64,000 nt of DNA from Burkholderiaceae bacterium (GCA_030123545.1 CP126124.1:3472001-3536000), one strand, 5' to 3'; positions 52,264 to 61,891 are shown, counted from the stretch's first letter. Made by a program: numbers and translations. Notes: a model not told the origin generated them from the letters alone.

Positions 52264-52448
52264 GCCTTTTTCGCCTTCGCGCGCAACTCCTTCGCCGTGA
52301 CGCGCACGGACTTGCCGTCGCGCACGATGATGATGGCCGTGTCGGTTTGCATCGCGGTCTGGCGCGCCAGCTTCGCCGCGCGCCGCAAGGCCTTCATGGA
52401 ACCGCGCAGATCGGGGTTCTTGGCTTTGGAGATATCGGGTTGCTTCAC
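52260..52448 (-). CDS. 62-residue ORF next to zeta-like toxin (possible antitoxin)
   Basis: A basic 62-residue protein: NPDLRGSMKALRRAAKLARQ, then TDTAIIIVRDGKSVRVTAKE. I recall similar small proteins beside zeta-like kinases and suspect an antitoxin, but the order here (toxin first) is the reverse of epsilon-zeta. Overlaps the toxin gene upstream and hsdS downstream, both by four bases. Confidence 0.65.
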
Positions 52449-52975
52449 GGGTTTTCTCCCCAGTCAAGGAGCTTGGGCATGCTGCCGGCATTGTCGTAAA
52501 CCGCCCAGTCGTCGACAACCGCGCGGTAATGCTGCTGAAAATTGCGCCACCCAGCGGCGAAGCGACGGCGAATGATCGGCTCCGCAATCTCGTGCCCACC
52601 CTGGCGCACGCGCTGGGCAACGCGCTCGATTGCAATTTTCGCGTTGGGCAAGGAAAGGAAATACAGGCTCACGCGATAGCCTTGCGAACGCCATTGTTCG
52701 ATGTGCCGCAGGTAGCCCTGTCCGGCCAATGTGGTTTCGAAGGCAAAGCTCTCGCCGCGCTGCACGGCCGCCTTGATTTCTTCGAGCATCAGCCGCCCCG
52801 CCTTGATGGCGGCGGTTTGGGGCGCAAAGGGGGCCAGACCGGCCGCAATCAGATCGGCGTTGATGAAACGAGGCAGATGCGCCTCTGCCGGCAAAAAGGA
52901 GCGGGCAAACGTGGTTTTGCCCGCCCCGTTGGGGCCGGCGATGATGATGATTTTTTTATCGGCGGATGCGCTCAT
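52445..52975 (-). CDS. zeta-toxin-like P-loop kinase
   Basis: A 176-residue protein: Walker A IAGPNGAGKTTFARSF, then the zeta-family FINADLIAAGL with its catalytic-type Asp, FETTLAGQGYLRHIEQW, and RRFAAGWRNFQQHYRAVVD. Zeta toxins phosphorylate UDP-N-acetylglucosamine and block wall synthesis; activity here is inferred. The start overlaps the hsdM stop as ATGA, so it is translated with the methylase. Confidence 0.87.
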   Translation of the reverse strand: MSASADKKIIIIAGPNGAGKTTFARSFLPAEAHLPRFINADLIAAGLAPFAPQTAAIKAGRLMLEEIKAAVQRGESFAFETTLAGQGYLRHIEQWRSQGYRVSLYFLSLPNAKIAIERVAQRVRQGGHEIAEPIIRRRFAAGWRNFQQHYRAVVDDWAVYDNAGSMPKLLDWGENP

Positions 52976-54555
52976 GCGTCGTCGCCCTCCAGATCGGTCA
53001 CGATCGCGTCGATCTGTTCGCGCAGCGCCGCCTGCCGCGCCACGATGCGGGCAATCTCGGCGTTCAGCGCCTTGATGTCGGTCGCCTCGCGGGTGTCTTC
53101 CTGCTCCACGTAGGACGACACCGCGATGTTGTAGCCGTTGGCGGCGATGTCGCCGTTCTCGACCAGCCGCGCAAAGTGAGCTACGTCCTTGCGCGCGGTG
53201 AAGGCATCGAGCACCTTCTGCTGGTTGGCATCAAGCAGTTTGTTCTTGTTGCCGCTGCGCACGAACTCGGCGCTGGCGTCGATGAACAGGGTGGCGTTGT
53301 CGCGCTTGGATTTCTTGAGCACGATCACGCAGGTAGCGATGGTGGTGCCGAAGAACAGGTCGGGCGGAAGCTGGATCACCGCGTCGATGTAGTTGTTGTC
53401 GACGAGGTACTGGCGAATCTTGGCTTCCGCGCCGCCGCGGTAGAGCACGCCAGGGAACTCGACGATGGCGGCGGTGCCGTTCACCGCCAGCCACGAGAGG
53501 ATGTGCATGGTGAAGGCCAGATCCGCCTTGCTCTTGGGCGCCAGCACGCCGGCCGGGGCGAAGCGCGGGTCGTTGATGAGCAACGGATTCGCGTCGCCCT
53601 CCCATTTGATGGAGTACGGCGGATTGGAGACGATGGCCTCGAAGGGTTCGTCATCCATGTGGGCGGGATCGGTGAGCGTGTCGCCGTGCGCGATGTCGAA
53701 CTTGTCATAGTTCACATCGTGCAGGAACATGTTGATGCGACACAGGTTGTAAGTGGTCAGTTCCTTTTCCTGCCCGAAGAAACCCTGGCGAACCTTGCCT
53801 TCGCCGAGAACCTTGGCGAACTTGAGCAGCAAGGAACCGGAGCCGCAGGCCGGGTCGTACACCTTGTTGACCTCGGCCTTGCCGACGACGGCGATGCGCG
53901 CCAGGAGTTCCGAGACTTCCTGCGGGGTGTAGTACTCGCCACCCGACCGGCCTGCATTGGCCGCGTACATCTGCATCAAGTATTCGTAGGCGTCGCCGAA
54001 GAGGTCGATCGTGTTGTCGGCGAAACCGTTGCCGCCGCCGGCCAACGGCAGATCGCCAATGGCGTCGAGCAGTTTGATCAGCCTTTCGTTGCGCTTGATC
54101 ACGGTTTCGCCGAGTCTTGGGCTATTGACATCGAGGTCCAGGAACAGGCCCTTGAAATCGTCCTCGCTGTCACTGCCGGTGGCCGAGCCCTCGATGTCGG
54201 CGAACACACGGCTGAGGATTTCGTTGAGATTGGTCGCATTCCGCCGAGCACTCGCCTGCACGTTGGCGAATAGTTCCGAGGGCAAGATGTAGAAGCCTTT
54301 TTCCCTGACCGTCTCGGCGCGGCCGAATTCGGCGTCGGCATCGCCCAAGCGCGCATAGTCGAAATCCACGCTGCCTGCCTTGCGCTCCTGCGCATTGAGG
54401 TACGCGGTGAGGTTCTCCGATATGAAGCGGTAGAACAGCATGCCGAGCACGTAGCTTTTGAAGTCCCAACCCGCAACGCTGCCGCGCAGGTCGTTGGCGA
54501 TGCGCCAGATGGTCTTGTGCAGCTCGGCGCGCTCGGCTTCTTTGTTGTTGTTCAT
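52972..54555 (-). CDS. hsdM: type I DNA methyltransferase M subunit
   Basis: A 527-residue N6-adenine methylase subunit. N-terminal RGSVAGWDFKSYVLGMLFYR and the SAM domain with GGEYYTPQEVSELLARI, DPACGSGSLLLKF and the catalytic SNPPYS. ATG 54555 (MNNNKEAERAELHKTIWR) agrees with family starts; ATG 54594 would add 13 residues and overlaps the ybeY stop as TGATG. First gene of the hsd operon, inserted directly behind ybeY. Confidence 0.96.
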   Translation of the reverse strand: MNNNKEAERAELHKTIWRIANDLRGSVAGWDFKSYVLGMLFYRFISENLTAYLNAQERKAGSVDFDYARLGDADAEFGRAETVREKGFYILPSELFANVQASARRNATNLNEILSRVFADIEGSATGSDSEDDFKGLFLDLDVNSPRLGETVIKRNERLIKLLDAIGDLPLAGGGNGFADNTIDLFGDAYEYLMQMYAANAGRSGGEYYTPQEVSELLARIAVVGKAEVNKVYDPACGSGSLLLKFAKVLGEGKVRQGFFGQEKELTTYNLCRINMFLHDVNYDKFDIAHGDTLTDPAHMDDEPFEAIVSNPPYSIKWEGDANPLLINDPRFAPAGVLAPKSKADLAFTMHILSWLAVNGTAAIVEFPGVLYRGGAEAKIRQYLVDNNYIDAVIQLPPDLFFGTTIATCVIVLKKSKRDNATLFIDASAEFVRSGNKNKLLDANQQKVLDAFTARKDVAHFARLVENGDIAANGYNIAVSSYVEQEDTREATDIKALNAEIARIVARQAALREQIDAIVTDLEGDDA

Positions 54556-54593
54556 GGTTCGGCGATCAGGTTCAAGTTCAGTCAAGTTCGACA

Positions 54594-55043
54594 TCAATAC
54601 GGGTTCGGCAACCCCAACGCCCCGAGCAGCAGAATTTCCAGCGCCTCCATCGCCAGCGCGTCGGCCTCGCTGGTTTCGTGCTCCCAGCCCTGCGCGTGCA
54701 GCGTGCCGTGGATCAGCAGGTGCGCGTAATGGGCTTCGAGCGTCTTGCGCTGCGCGCGCGCCTCGCGCGCGACCACCGGGGCGCACAGCACCAGGTCGGC
54801 GACGACCACCGGTTCGTGCGCGTAGTCGAAGGTCAGCACGTTGGTCGCGTAGTCGCGGCGCCGGTACTGGCGGTTCAGCGCGCGGCCTTCCGCCTCGCCG
54901 ACGATGCGCACCGCGATCTGCCCCGGACGCGCGAGCGCATGGCGCACCCAGCGCGCGACTCGCGCGCGCGTCAGCACCGTGCGGTGTACGGCCGCGTCCG
55001 CAAAGCGGCCGAACTGCAGCGACACCGAGGTTTCTTGAGGCAT
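54594..55043 (-). CDS. ybeY: endoribonuclease YbeY
   Basis: Zinc ribonuclease for 16S rRNA maturation and ribosome quality control. 149 residues with NRQYRRRDYATNVLTFDY and the metal site LLIHGTLHAQGWEHE (the usual H-G-x-L-H-x-x-G-x-x-H). It follows phoH, its usual neighbour, with 40 bases between. Confidence 0.95.
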   Translation of the reverse strand: MPQETSVSLQFGRFADAAVHRTVLTRARVARWVRHALARPGQIAVRIVGEAEGRALNRQYRRRDYATNVLTFDYAHEPVVVADLVLCAPVVAREARAQRKTLEAHYAHLLIHGTLHAQGWEHETSEADALAMEALEILLLGALGLPNPY

Positions 55044-55069
55044 TCGTTGCTAGAGCCGGGGCAGAATCT

Positions 55070-55101
55070 ACGTTGTTAGCTATTTATTTAATAGCATCTG
55101 C
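55070..55101 (-). repeat. AT-rich islet at phoH 3' end
   Basis: Plus strand GTTAGCTATTTATTTAATAG contains TAGCTATT-TATT-AATAGC as an inverted repeat and includes the phoH stop codon (last residues DAIK). Confidence 0.55.
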
Positions 55102-56043
55102 GGGCCGGACCAACTTGCGCCGCGCCGCGTACGCATCGACGATGCGCGCGACCAGCGGATGGCGCACCACGTCGGCGCTGGTCAAGCGCGTAAACGCGAT
55201 GCCGGCGACGCGCCTGAGCACCCGCTCGGCGTCGACCAGGCCGCTAGGCTGGCTCTTCGGCAGGTCGATCTGGCTCACGTCGCCGGTCACGACCGCGCGG
55301 CTGCCGAAGCCGATGCGCGTGAGGAACATCTTCATCTGCTCGATCGTCGTGTTCTGCGCTTCGTCGAGGATCACGAACGCATTGTTCAGCGTGCGCCCGC
55401 GCATGAACGCGAGCGGCGCGATCTCAAGCGCGTTGCGCTCGAACGCCTTCTGCACGCGATCGAACCCCATCAGGTCGTACAGCGCGTCGTACAGCGGACG
55501 CAGGTACGGGTCGATCTTCTGGTTCAGATCGCCGGGCAGAAAGCCGAGCCGCTCGCCAGCCTCGACCGCGGGTCGCGTCAGCACGATGCGCTGCACGCTG
55601 CTCCTCTCCAGCGCGTCGACCGCCATCGCGACCGCCAGATAGGTCTTGCCGGTGCCGGCAGGGCCGATGCCGAACGTGATGTCGTGGCTGGCCATGTTGT
55701 CGAGATAGACCGACTGGTTCGGCGTACGCGCGCGCAGGTCGGCGCGCCGCGTGTGCAGCACCAGCGCGCCCTCCTCGTCTTCGGATAGCAGCCCGTCGCC
55801 GGCCAGCATCAGTTGCAGCCGCTCCGGCGGAATCGGACGCGCGGCCATCTCGTACAGTGCCTGCAGCGTCTCGATCGCCCGCGTCGCCTGCGCCTTCGCG
55901 CCCTCGACCCGGAACGCCTCGTTGCGCCGCGTGATGCTGACCCGCAGCGCCTGCTCGATGCTGCGCAGATGCTCGTCCATCGCCCCGCACAGATGGGCGA
56001 GACGCGTGTTGTTCGGCGGCGCGAAGCTGTGTCTGAGAATCAA
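55084..56043 (-). CDS. phoH: PhoH-family ATPase
   Basis: Cytoplasmic ATPase/RNA-helicase-like protein, 319 residues. Walker A GIGPAGTGKTYLAVA, Walker B FVILDEAQNTT and LTRIGFGSRAVVTGD are clear. The start is TTG 56043 (LILRHSFAPPNNTRL) by comparison with the family; the longer frame overlaps the divergent ruvA start. Paired with ybeY downstream, a conserved ribosome-related neighbourhood. Confidence 0.93.
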   Translation of the reverse strand: MILRHSFAPPNNTRLAHLCGAMDEHLRSIEQALRVSITRRNEAFRVEGAKAQATRAIETLQALYEMAARPIPPERLQLMLAGDGLLSEDEEGALVLHTRRADLRARTPNQSVYLDNMASHDITFGIGPAGTGKTYLAVAMAVDALERSSVQRIVLTRPAVEAGERLGFLPGDLNQKIDPYLRPLYDALYDLMGFDRVQKAFERNALEIAPLAFMRGRTLNNAFVILDEAQNTTIEQMKMFLTRIGFGSRAVVTGDVSQIDLPKSQPSGLVDAERVLRRVAGIAFTRLTSADVVRHPLVARIVDAYAARRKLVRPADAIK

Positions 56044-56098
56044 GCTGATAATTCCGGTCGGCAAGAACCGCAATGATAGGCATCCAGGCAGGCGATCG

Positions 56099-56674
56099 AT
56101 GATAGGCAGGCTCACCGGAACGCTCGGCGACAAGAACCCGCCCGAGCTGCTGCTCGACTGCCACGGCGTCGGCTACGAGGTGAACGTGCCGATGAGCACC
56201 TTCTACAACCTGCCGGCGACCGGCGAACGCGTGACGCTGCTGACGCATCTGGTGGTGCGCGAGGACGCGCATCTGCTGTACGGCTTCGGCACTGAAGCCG
56301 AGCGCGCGGCGTTCCGGCAGCTGATCAAGATCTCAGGCGTGGGGCCGCGCACCGCGCTCGCCGTCCTGAGCGGCATGAGCGTCGCCGAACTCGCGCAGGC
56401 GGTGACGACGCAGCAGGCGGGGCGCCTGGTCAAGGTGCCGGGCATCGGCAAGAAGACCGCCGAGCGGCTGCTGCTGGAATTGAAGGGCAAGCTCGGCGCG
56501 GACCTCGGCGGCGGCGCGATCGGTGCGGTCAGCGACGCGCGGGCCGACATCGTGCAGGCGCTGCTCGCGCTCGGCTACAGCGACAAGGACGCGGCCGCGG
56601 CCGGCCGCGCGCTGCCGGCGGGCGTGGGCGTGAGCGAGGGCATCAAGCTCGCGCTGAAAGCCCTGGCGAAATAG
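56099..56674 (+). CDS. ruvA: Holliday junction protein RuvA
   Basis: Tetrameric Holliday-junction binding protein. 191 residues: MIGRLTGTLGDKNPPELLLD, HLVVREDAHLLYGF, the helix-hairpin-helix motifs ISGVGPRTALAVLSG and VPGIGKKTAERLLLEL, and a C-terminal RuvB-binding domain. Begins ruvA-ruvB. Confidence 0.97.
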   Translation: MIGRLTGTLGDKNPPELLLDCHGVGYEVNVPMSTFYNLPATGERVTLLTHLVVREDAHLLYGFGTEAERAAFRQLIKISGVGPRTALAVLSGMSVAELAQAVTTQQAGRLVKVPGIGKKTAERLLLELKGKLGADLGGGAIGAVSDARADIVQALLALGYSDKDAAAAGRALPAGVGVSEGIKLALKALAK

Positions 56675-56683
56675 GCGGAGGCG

Positions 56684-57769
56684 ATGACGATACAGACCGA
56701 CAACCTCGGCAGCGGCCTCGATGGCGGCGCCCGCGATGGTGCCCGCATGGTCTCCGCCGCTGCCGGCTCGCCGGCCGAGGAAGCGCTGGAGCGCGCGCTG
56801 CGCCCGAAGCTACTGGGTGAATACGTCGGCCAGGCCAAGGTGCGCGAGCAGTTGGAGATCTTCATTGGCGCGGCAAAGAAGCGCGGCGAGGCGCTGGACC
56901 ATGTGCTGCTGTTCGGCCCGCCCGGCCTCGGCAAGACCACGCTCTCGCACATCATCGCGCACGAGCTCGGCGTCAATCTGCGCCAGACCAGCGGCCCGGT
57001 GCTGGAAAAGCCGAAGGATCTCGCGGCGCTGCTCAGCAACCTCGAGCGCAACGACGTGCTGTTCATCGACGAAATTCACCGCCTGTCGCCGGTGGTCGAG
57101 GAGATCCTGTACCCGGCACTGGAGGACTACCAGATCGACATCATGATCGGCGAAGGCCCGGCCGCGCGATCAATCAAGCTCGAGTTGCAGCCGTTCACGC
57201 TGGTCGGTGCAACCACCCGCGCCGGCATGCTGACGAATCCGCTGCGCGACCGCTTCGGCATCGTCGCGCGGCTCGAGTTCTATTCGCCCGAAGAGCTGGC
57301 GCGCATCGTGCGCCGCAGCGCGGGACTGCTCAAGGTCGAGACCGACGAGGCCGGCGGCGCGGAAATCGCGCGCCGCTCGCGCGGCACGCCGCGCATCGCG
57401 AACCGGCTGCTGCGCCGGGTGCGCGACTACGCCGAGGTGCGCGGCACGGGCCGCATCACGCAGGATCTCGCGAACCGCGCGCTCGCGATGCTCGACGTCG
57501 ACCCGCAGGGGTTCGACCTGATGGACCGCAAGCTGCTGGAAGCGGTGATCCACCGCTTCGACGGTGGCCCGGTGGGCTTGGACAACGTCGCGGCCAGCAT
57601 CGGCGAGGAGCCGGGCACGATCGAGGACGTGATCGAGCCCTACCTGATCCAGCAGGGTTACCTGCAGCGCACGCCGCGCGGCCGCATCGCGACGCTGGCC
57701 GCGTACCGGCACCTCGGGGTCGCGCCGCCAAGCCGACGCGCCGAAGGGCAGGATTTGTTCGGGGGGTAG
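56684..57769 (+). CDS. ruvB: Holliday junction helicase RuvB
   Basis: AAA+ motor for branch migration. 361 residues with FGPPGLGKTTLSHIIA, FIDEIHRLSPVVEE, GATTRAGMLTNPLRDRFG and the winged helix ending QQGYLQRTPRGRIAT. ATG lies 9 bases after ruvA with GGCGGAGG between. Confidence 0.98.
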   Translation: MTIQTDNLGSGLDGGARDGARMVSAAAGSPAEEALERALRPKLLGEYVGQAKVREQLEIFIGAAKKRGEALDHVLLFGPPGLGKTTLSHIIAHELGVNLRQTSGPVLEKPKDLAALLSNLERNDVLFIDEIHRLSPVVEEILYPALEDYQIDIMIGEGPAARSIKLELQPFTLVGATTRAGMLTNPLRDRFGIVARLEFYSPEELARIVRRSAGLLKVETDEAGGAEIARRSRGTPRIANRLLRRVRDYAEVRGTGRITQDLANRALAMLDVDPQGFDLMDRKLLEAVIHRFDGGPVGLDNVAASIGEEPGTIEDVIEPYLIQQGYLQRTPRGRIATLAAYRHLGVAPPSRRAEGQDLFGG

Positions 57770-57777
57770 AGAGCCCC

Positions 57778-58764
57778 ATGCATACCCACGACCTGCGCCC
57801 CTGGCAGCACGAGCACCAGTTCGGCGCCGCCAGCGTTTCCGCCGAGCGCAGCACGCGGCTCGTGGTGGCGATCACCGCGGTGATGATGGTGGTCGAGATC
57901 GGTGCCGGCTGGTGGTTCAATTCGATGGCGTTGCTGGCCGACGGCTGGCACATGAGCTCGCATACGCTCGCGATCGGGTTGAGCGCGTTCGCGTACACGG
58001 CCGCGCGGCGCTATGCGCGCGATCCGCGCTTTGCGTTCGGCACCTGGAAGATCGAGGTGCTGGCCGGCTTCGCGAGCGCGCTGATCCTGCTCGTGATCGC
58101 GGCGCTGATGGTTGCGGGTTCGCTGGAACGGCTGTGGTCGCCGGCGCCTATCCACTACCCCGAGGCGGTGGCGATCGCCGGACTCGGGCTGGTCGTGAAC
58201 CTGGTCTGCGCGCTGCTGCTGGGCGGCGCGCATCACGGCCACGATCACGCGCACCAACCTGTGCACGACCACGGGCACGAGCACGCGCATGGCCACCTTG
58301 GGCACGACCATGGTCCGGATCGGCACCACGACCTGAACCTGCGCTCCGCGTACCTGCATGTGCTGGCCGACGCCGCCACCTCGGTGCTCGCAGTCGTCGC
58401 GCTGCTCGGCGGCTGGCTCTACGGCTGGGCCTGGCTCGACCCGGCGATGGGAATCGTCGGCGCGGTGCTGGTCGCGCTCTGGGCCAAGGGCTTGCTGCAG
58501 CAAACCGGCAAGGTGCTGCTCGATCGCGAGATGGACCATCCGGTGACGGCCGAGATCCGCGATGGCGTCGAAACGATGCTGGCCGATTCGGAGACGCGCG
58601 TCGCCGACCTGCATGTCTGGCGCGTCGGGCGCGACGCCTACGCCTGCGCGATCGTCGTCGTCACGCACTCGAAGACGCTGAGCGCCGACCAGGTGCGCGC
58701 CTGCTTCGCGATGCACGCGGAAATCCGCCACTCGACGGTGGAGATCCAGCGCTGCCCCGATTGA
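57778..58764 (+). CDS. dmeF: DmeF-type Co/Ni CDF efflux transporter
   Basis: A 328-residue CDF protein. N-terminus MHTHDLRPWQHEHQF and a histidine-rich loop between helices 4 and 5 (HHGHDHAHQPVHDHGHEHAH) mark the DmeF group, which exports cobalt and nickel. Metal ligands sit in ALLADGWHMSSH and LHVLADAATSV. Eight bases after ruvB, so it may share its transcript. Confidence 0.9.
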   Translation: MHTHDLRPWQHEHQFGAASVSAERSTRLVVAITAVMMVVEIGAGWWFNSMALLADGWHMSSHTLAIGLSAFAYTAARRYARDPRFAFGTWKIEVLAGFASALILLVIAALMVAGSLERLWSPAPIHYPEAVAIAGLGLVVNLVCALLLGGAHHGHDHAHQPVHDHGHEHAHGHLGHDHGPDRHHDLNLRSAYLHVLADAATSVLAVVALLGGWLYGWAWLDPAMGIVGAVLVALWAKGLLQQTGKVLLDREMDHPVTAEIRDGVETMLADSETRVADLHVWRVGRDAYACAIVVVTHSKTLSADQVRACFAMHAEIRHSTVEIQRCPD

Positions 58765-58811
58765 CCGGGGATTACGCCTCGTGCCGCGCGCGCGTCCTTG
58801 TCCCGTCTTCG

Positions 58812-59984
58812 TCACTTTGCCGAACGCCACAGCGCCACGGCGGCGAGCGCCAGCACGGCAGCGGCGGTGAGCAGCGCGATCGCGAAGCCGTCGTGCAGCT
58901 GCGCGAACGCACTGACAATGAGCGGGCCGATCACCTGCCCCACCGCGAACACCGCGGTGATCGCGGCGATGTAGCCGGTCGCGTCGCCCGTGGCGACGAC
59001 GCGCGCCTCACGCAGACCGGCCATGACGACGACCATGAAGGTGCCGCCGACCAGCAGCGCCGCGATCAGGATCGCACTCAAGGTCTGCCACAGCGCCGGC
59101 AACGCCACGCCGAGCGCCATCAGCACATGCGCACCGGCCCACAACCTGCGGTTGTCCGCCGCATGCAGCCAGCGCGCGCTGGCCCAGGTCGACAGCGCCG
59201 CCGCCGCGCCGAATGCGGGCCAGGCCCAGCCGAACACCGCCGGATCGGTGATGTAGTGCTTCGCCATCGCCGACAGAAACGTCGCGGGGATGATGTAGCC
59301 GATGCCGAACGCGCCGTAACACAGCGCCAGCAGCAGCTTGTCCGCGTTCCACTGCACGCGCGAAGGCGCCGGCGCGGCCTCGCTCGCCGCCGAGTGCCCG
59401 GCGCTGCCGAACGCGGCCCAGACCGCCGCGGTCAGCAGCAGCGACACCAGGCCGAACCACTCCCAGGCGCGCGCGGAATCGATCTGACCATGCATCAGCC
59501 ACAGGCACAGCATGCCGGCGCCGGCGATGCCGAGGCCGACCCCGGCGAATACCGTCCCATTCGCCTGCGGCCGGTGCAGCGCGGTCAGCCGGTCCAGCGC
59601 CCAGGCCGACACGTGCACCAGCACCCAGGCGCTGGCGACACCGGCGAGCAGCCGCAGCACGGCCCATGCCGCGAACGCGTTTGTCGCGCCCATGCCGGCC
59701 GTGGTCAGCGCGATCAGCAGCAGGCCGCCGCGCAGCGCCCAGCGCGCCGGCACGCGCACCGCGCACAGCGCGCCGATCAGGTAACCGAGGTAGTTCGCGG
59801 CCGCCAGCCAGCCGGCGGCGGCCAGCGTCAGCCCGGCGTCGGCCTGCATCATCGGCAGCAGCGGCGTGAACGCGAAACGGCCTATGCCCATCGCAACCGC
59901 GAGCGCGGCCGCTCCGGCACTGGCGACGACCAGCACGCTGCTCGATTTCGCGGCAGCGCGACGTTCGTCACCGAAGGCTTGCAT
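58812..59984 (-). CDS. YbfB/YjiJ-family MFS transporter
   Basis: A 390-residue MFS protein with 12 helices, of the short YbfB/YjiJ type: GRFAFTPLLPMMQADAGLT and ANYLGYLIGAL at the N-terminus. No substrate known. ATG 59984 (MQAFGDERRAAA). Confidence 0.87.
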   Translation of the reverse strand: MQAFGDERRAAAKSSSVLVVASAGAAALAVAMGIGRFAFTPLLPMMQADAGLTLAAAGWLAAANYLGYLIGALCAVRVPARWALRGGLLLIALTTAGMGATNAFAAWAVLRLLAGVASAWVLVHVSAWALDRLTALHRPQANGTVFAGVGLGIAGAGMLCLWLMHGQIDSARAWEWFGLVSLLLTAAVWAAFGSAGHSAASEAAPAPSRVQWNADKLLLALCYGAFGIGYIIPATFLSAMAKHYITDPAVFGWAWPAFGAAAALSTWASARWLHAADNRRLWAGAHVLMALGVALPALWQTLSAILIAALLVGGTFMVVVMAGLREARVVATGDATGYIAAITAVFAVGQVIGPLIVSAFAQLHDGFAIALLTAAAVLALAAVALWRSAK

Positions 59985-60034
59985 GAGCCACAGTCTAGGC
60001 GTGTGGCCGCGATGTCACTTTGTTGCAGATCGAA

Positions 60035-61801
60035 TCAGCCACCAGCCGCCGCAGCACATGCGTTATGCGCTATCAATAACTGAGCAGCGTAATAGCTGGA
60101 CAGCACCCACAGCGGCGCCAGCGGCAGAGGGTGCGCGAAGCGGTCGAGCGCGAGCAGCGTGTCGCTCGCCATGAACAACAGCGCGCCGGCGGCGACCCCC
60201 ATCGCGGCGCGATCGCCGAGCAGCACGGCGCGGCCGATCGCCTGCGCGGCCATCAGCGCGATCACCAGCACATAAGCCGCGACCGGCGCGCGCAGGCCGG
60301 CTCCAAGCCCGTGCCACAGGTACGCGTACACCGCCGCGCCGACGCCGAGCGTACCAAGCAGCGCGCGCCGGCTCGGGAACCAGACCGCGCGCACCGCCGC
60401 CACCTCGCGCCCGGTGCCGGCGGCAACCTCGCGCAGCCTTGCGGTGCCGCGTTGGAACAGCGCCAGATAACAGCAGTGCGCGAACAGGAATGCGGCGAGC
60501 CCCGGCACGAACGCGTCCGGCTGCATCAGCAGCACGTCGCCGGCCAAAGACGCGGCGAGCGCCGCGAGCAGCAGTGCATCGCTCTTGCGCTCGGCGCGGC
60601 TCTCGCGCGGGCTCACCGCGACGAACAGCAGTGCGAACGCCAGCGGCAGCGGCTTGGCGATCTGGAACAGCAGCGGCAGATGGAGAGCGGCGCCGGCGGT
60701 GGCGAGCACCGCGGCGTCGACCATCAGCAGTTCGAGCACGGCGATGCGCCCCTGCAGCAGCGCGCCGACCGCCCACAGCCCGGCCGACAGCGCGGCGAGC
60801 CAGACCAGCGCGTCGGCCAGCGGCAGGCTCTCGGCGACCCACAGGAAGCGCATCGCGCCGGCCAGCAGCAGCACGAACTGCAGCGACGACAGCCACAGCA
60901 CGAGCCGGCTCGCCGGCGGGTGAAAGCGCCGCACCTGCGCCACGTCGAACGGCCGCTTCGGATCGCTGCGCGCGAGATCATCCGGCCGCCAGCCCGGCGG
61001 CTTGAACCAGACACGCAGCTTGTCGCCGAAGCGCCGCGTGCGCCACGAATCCTTCAACAGCGACCAATAAATCTCGACGTTCGCCCACAGCGGATCCCAG
61101 CTCTCCAGCGGCGCGCGCGTGCCGTACACGCAGCGCTCGGTCTCGGGCTGGTAGCTGCCGAACAGACGGTCCCACACGATCAGGATGCCGCCGAAGTTCT
61201 TGTCCAGATACCGATCGTTCACGGCATGGTGGACCCGGTGGTTCGACGGTGCGCAGAACCACCGGTCGAACCAGCCGAGCTTAGGCACCAGCTCGGTGTG
61301 CACCCAGAACTGGTACAGCAGATCGATCAGCGCGACCGCGGCGAAGATAGGCGGCGGCACGCCGAGCACTGCCATCGGCAGGTAGAAGATCCAGCCGAGC
61401 AGCGCGCCGCTGCTGGTCTGGCGCAGCGCGGTCGAGAGGTTGTAGTCCTGGCTCTGGTGGTGCACCACGTGCGCGGCCCACAGCACCGCGCTGCGGTGGC
61501 CGAGCCGGTGCAGCCAGTAGTAGCACAGGTCGTACAGCAGCAGCGCGATCAGCCAGCCGTACCAGGTGTTCCAGAACTCGGGAGCCGGGTAGATCGCCAC
61601 CCAGCCGAACACCGCGGCGTAGATGCCGATGTTCAGCACTTTCAGGAACACCGCGCTGAACTGGCTCAGCATGCCCAGGCTGATGCTGTTGATCGCGTCG
61701 TTCAGCCGGTACGGATTCTTCCCCTTCACCCGACCCCACGCGTATTCCAGCGCGATCAGCAGGAAGAACAGCGGCGTGGCCAGGACGATGATTCTGCCCA
61801 T
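60035..61801 (-). CDS. AGMO-like membrane hydroxylase fused to YhhN domain
   Basis: A 588-residue membrane protein in two parts. Residues 1-250 are a fatty-acid-hydroxylase domain with the iron ligands HRLGH (98-102), HVVHH (111-115), H168 and HRVHH (188-192); the surrounding sequence (LWAAHVVHH, FWVHTELVPKLG, DKNFGGILIVWDRLFG) is like alkylglycerol monooxygenase. Residues about 380-588 are a YhhN/TMEM86-type domain (AKPLPLAFALLF, SLAGDVLLM, LFAHCCYLALF). YhhN relatives are lysoplasmalogenases, so both halves point to ether-lipid breakdown. The C-terminus includes an AT-rich islet. Confidence 0.85.
   Translation of the reverse strand: MGRIIVLATPLFFLLIALEYAWGRVKGKNPYRLNDAINSISLGMLSQFSAVFLKVLNIGIYAAVFGWVAIYPAPEFWNTWYGWLIALLLYDLCYYWLHRLGHRSAVLWAAHVVHHQSQDYNLSTALRQTSSGALLGWIFYLPMAVLGVPPPIFAAVALIDLLYQFWVHTELVPKLGWFDRWFCAPSNHRVHHAVNDRYLDKNFGGILIVWDRLFGSYQPETERCVYGTRAPLESWDPLWANVEIYWSLLKDSWRTRRFGDKLRVWFKPPGWRPDDLARSDPKRPFDVAQVRRFHPPASRLVLWLSSLQFVLLLAGAMRFLWVAESLPLADALVWLAALSAGLWAVGALLQGRIAVLELLMVDAAVLATAGAALHLPLLFQIAKPLPLAFALLFVAVSPRESRAERKSDALLLAALAASLAGDVLLMQPDAFVPGLAAFLFAHCCYLALFQRGTARLREVAAGTGREVAAVRAVWFPSRRALLGTLGVGAAVYAYLWHGLGAGLRAPVAAYVLVIALMAAQAIGRAVLLGDRAAMGVAAGALLFMASDTLLALDRFAHPLPLAPLWVLSSYYAAQLLIAHNACAAAAGG
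60058..60099 (-). repeat. AT-rich islet at C-terminus of the YhhN fusion
   Basis: Plus strand GCTATCAATAACTGAGCAGC then GTAATAGC: GCTATC and AATAGC ends around a loop, like the pepN copy. Confidence 0.55.
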
Positions 61802-61891
61802 GGCGATATTGTGGACCGGTGGCGGCCGGTGCCTCCAAGCGGCTCCATCCTTGGCGCGCGTAACGCGGGGCGGGAATTGCCCATTAGAGGC

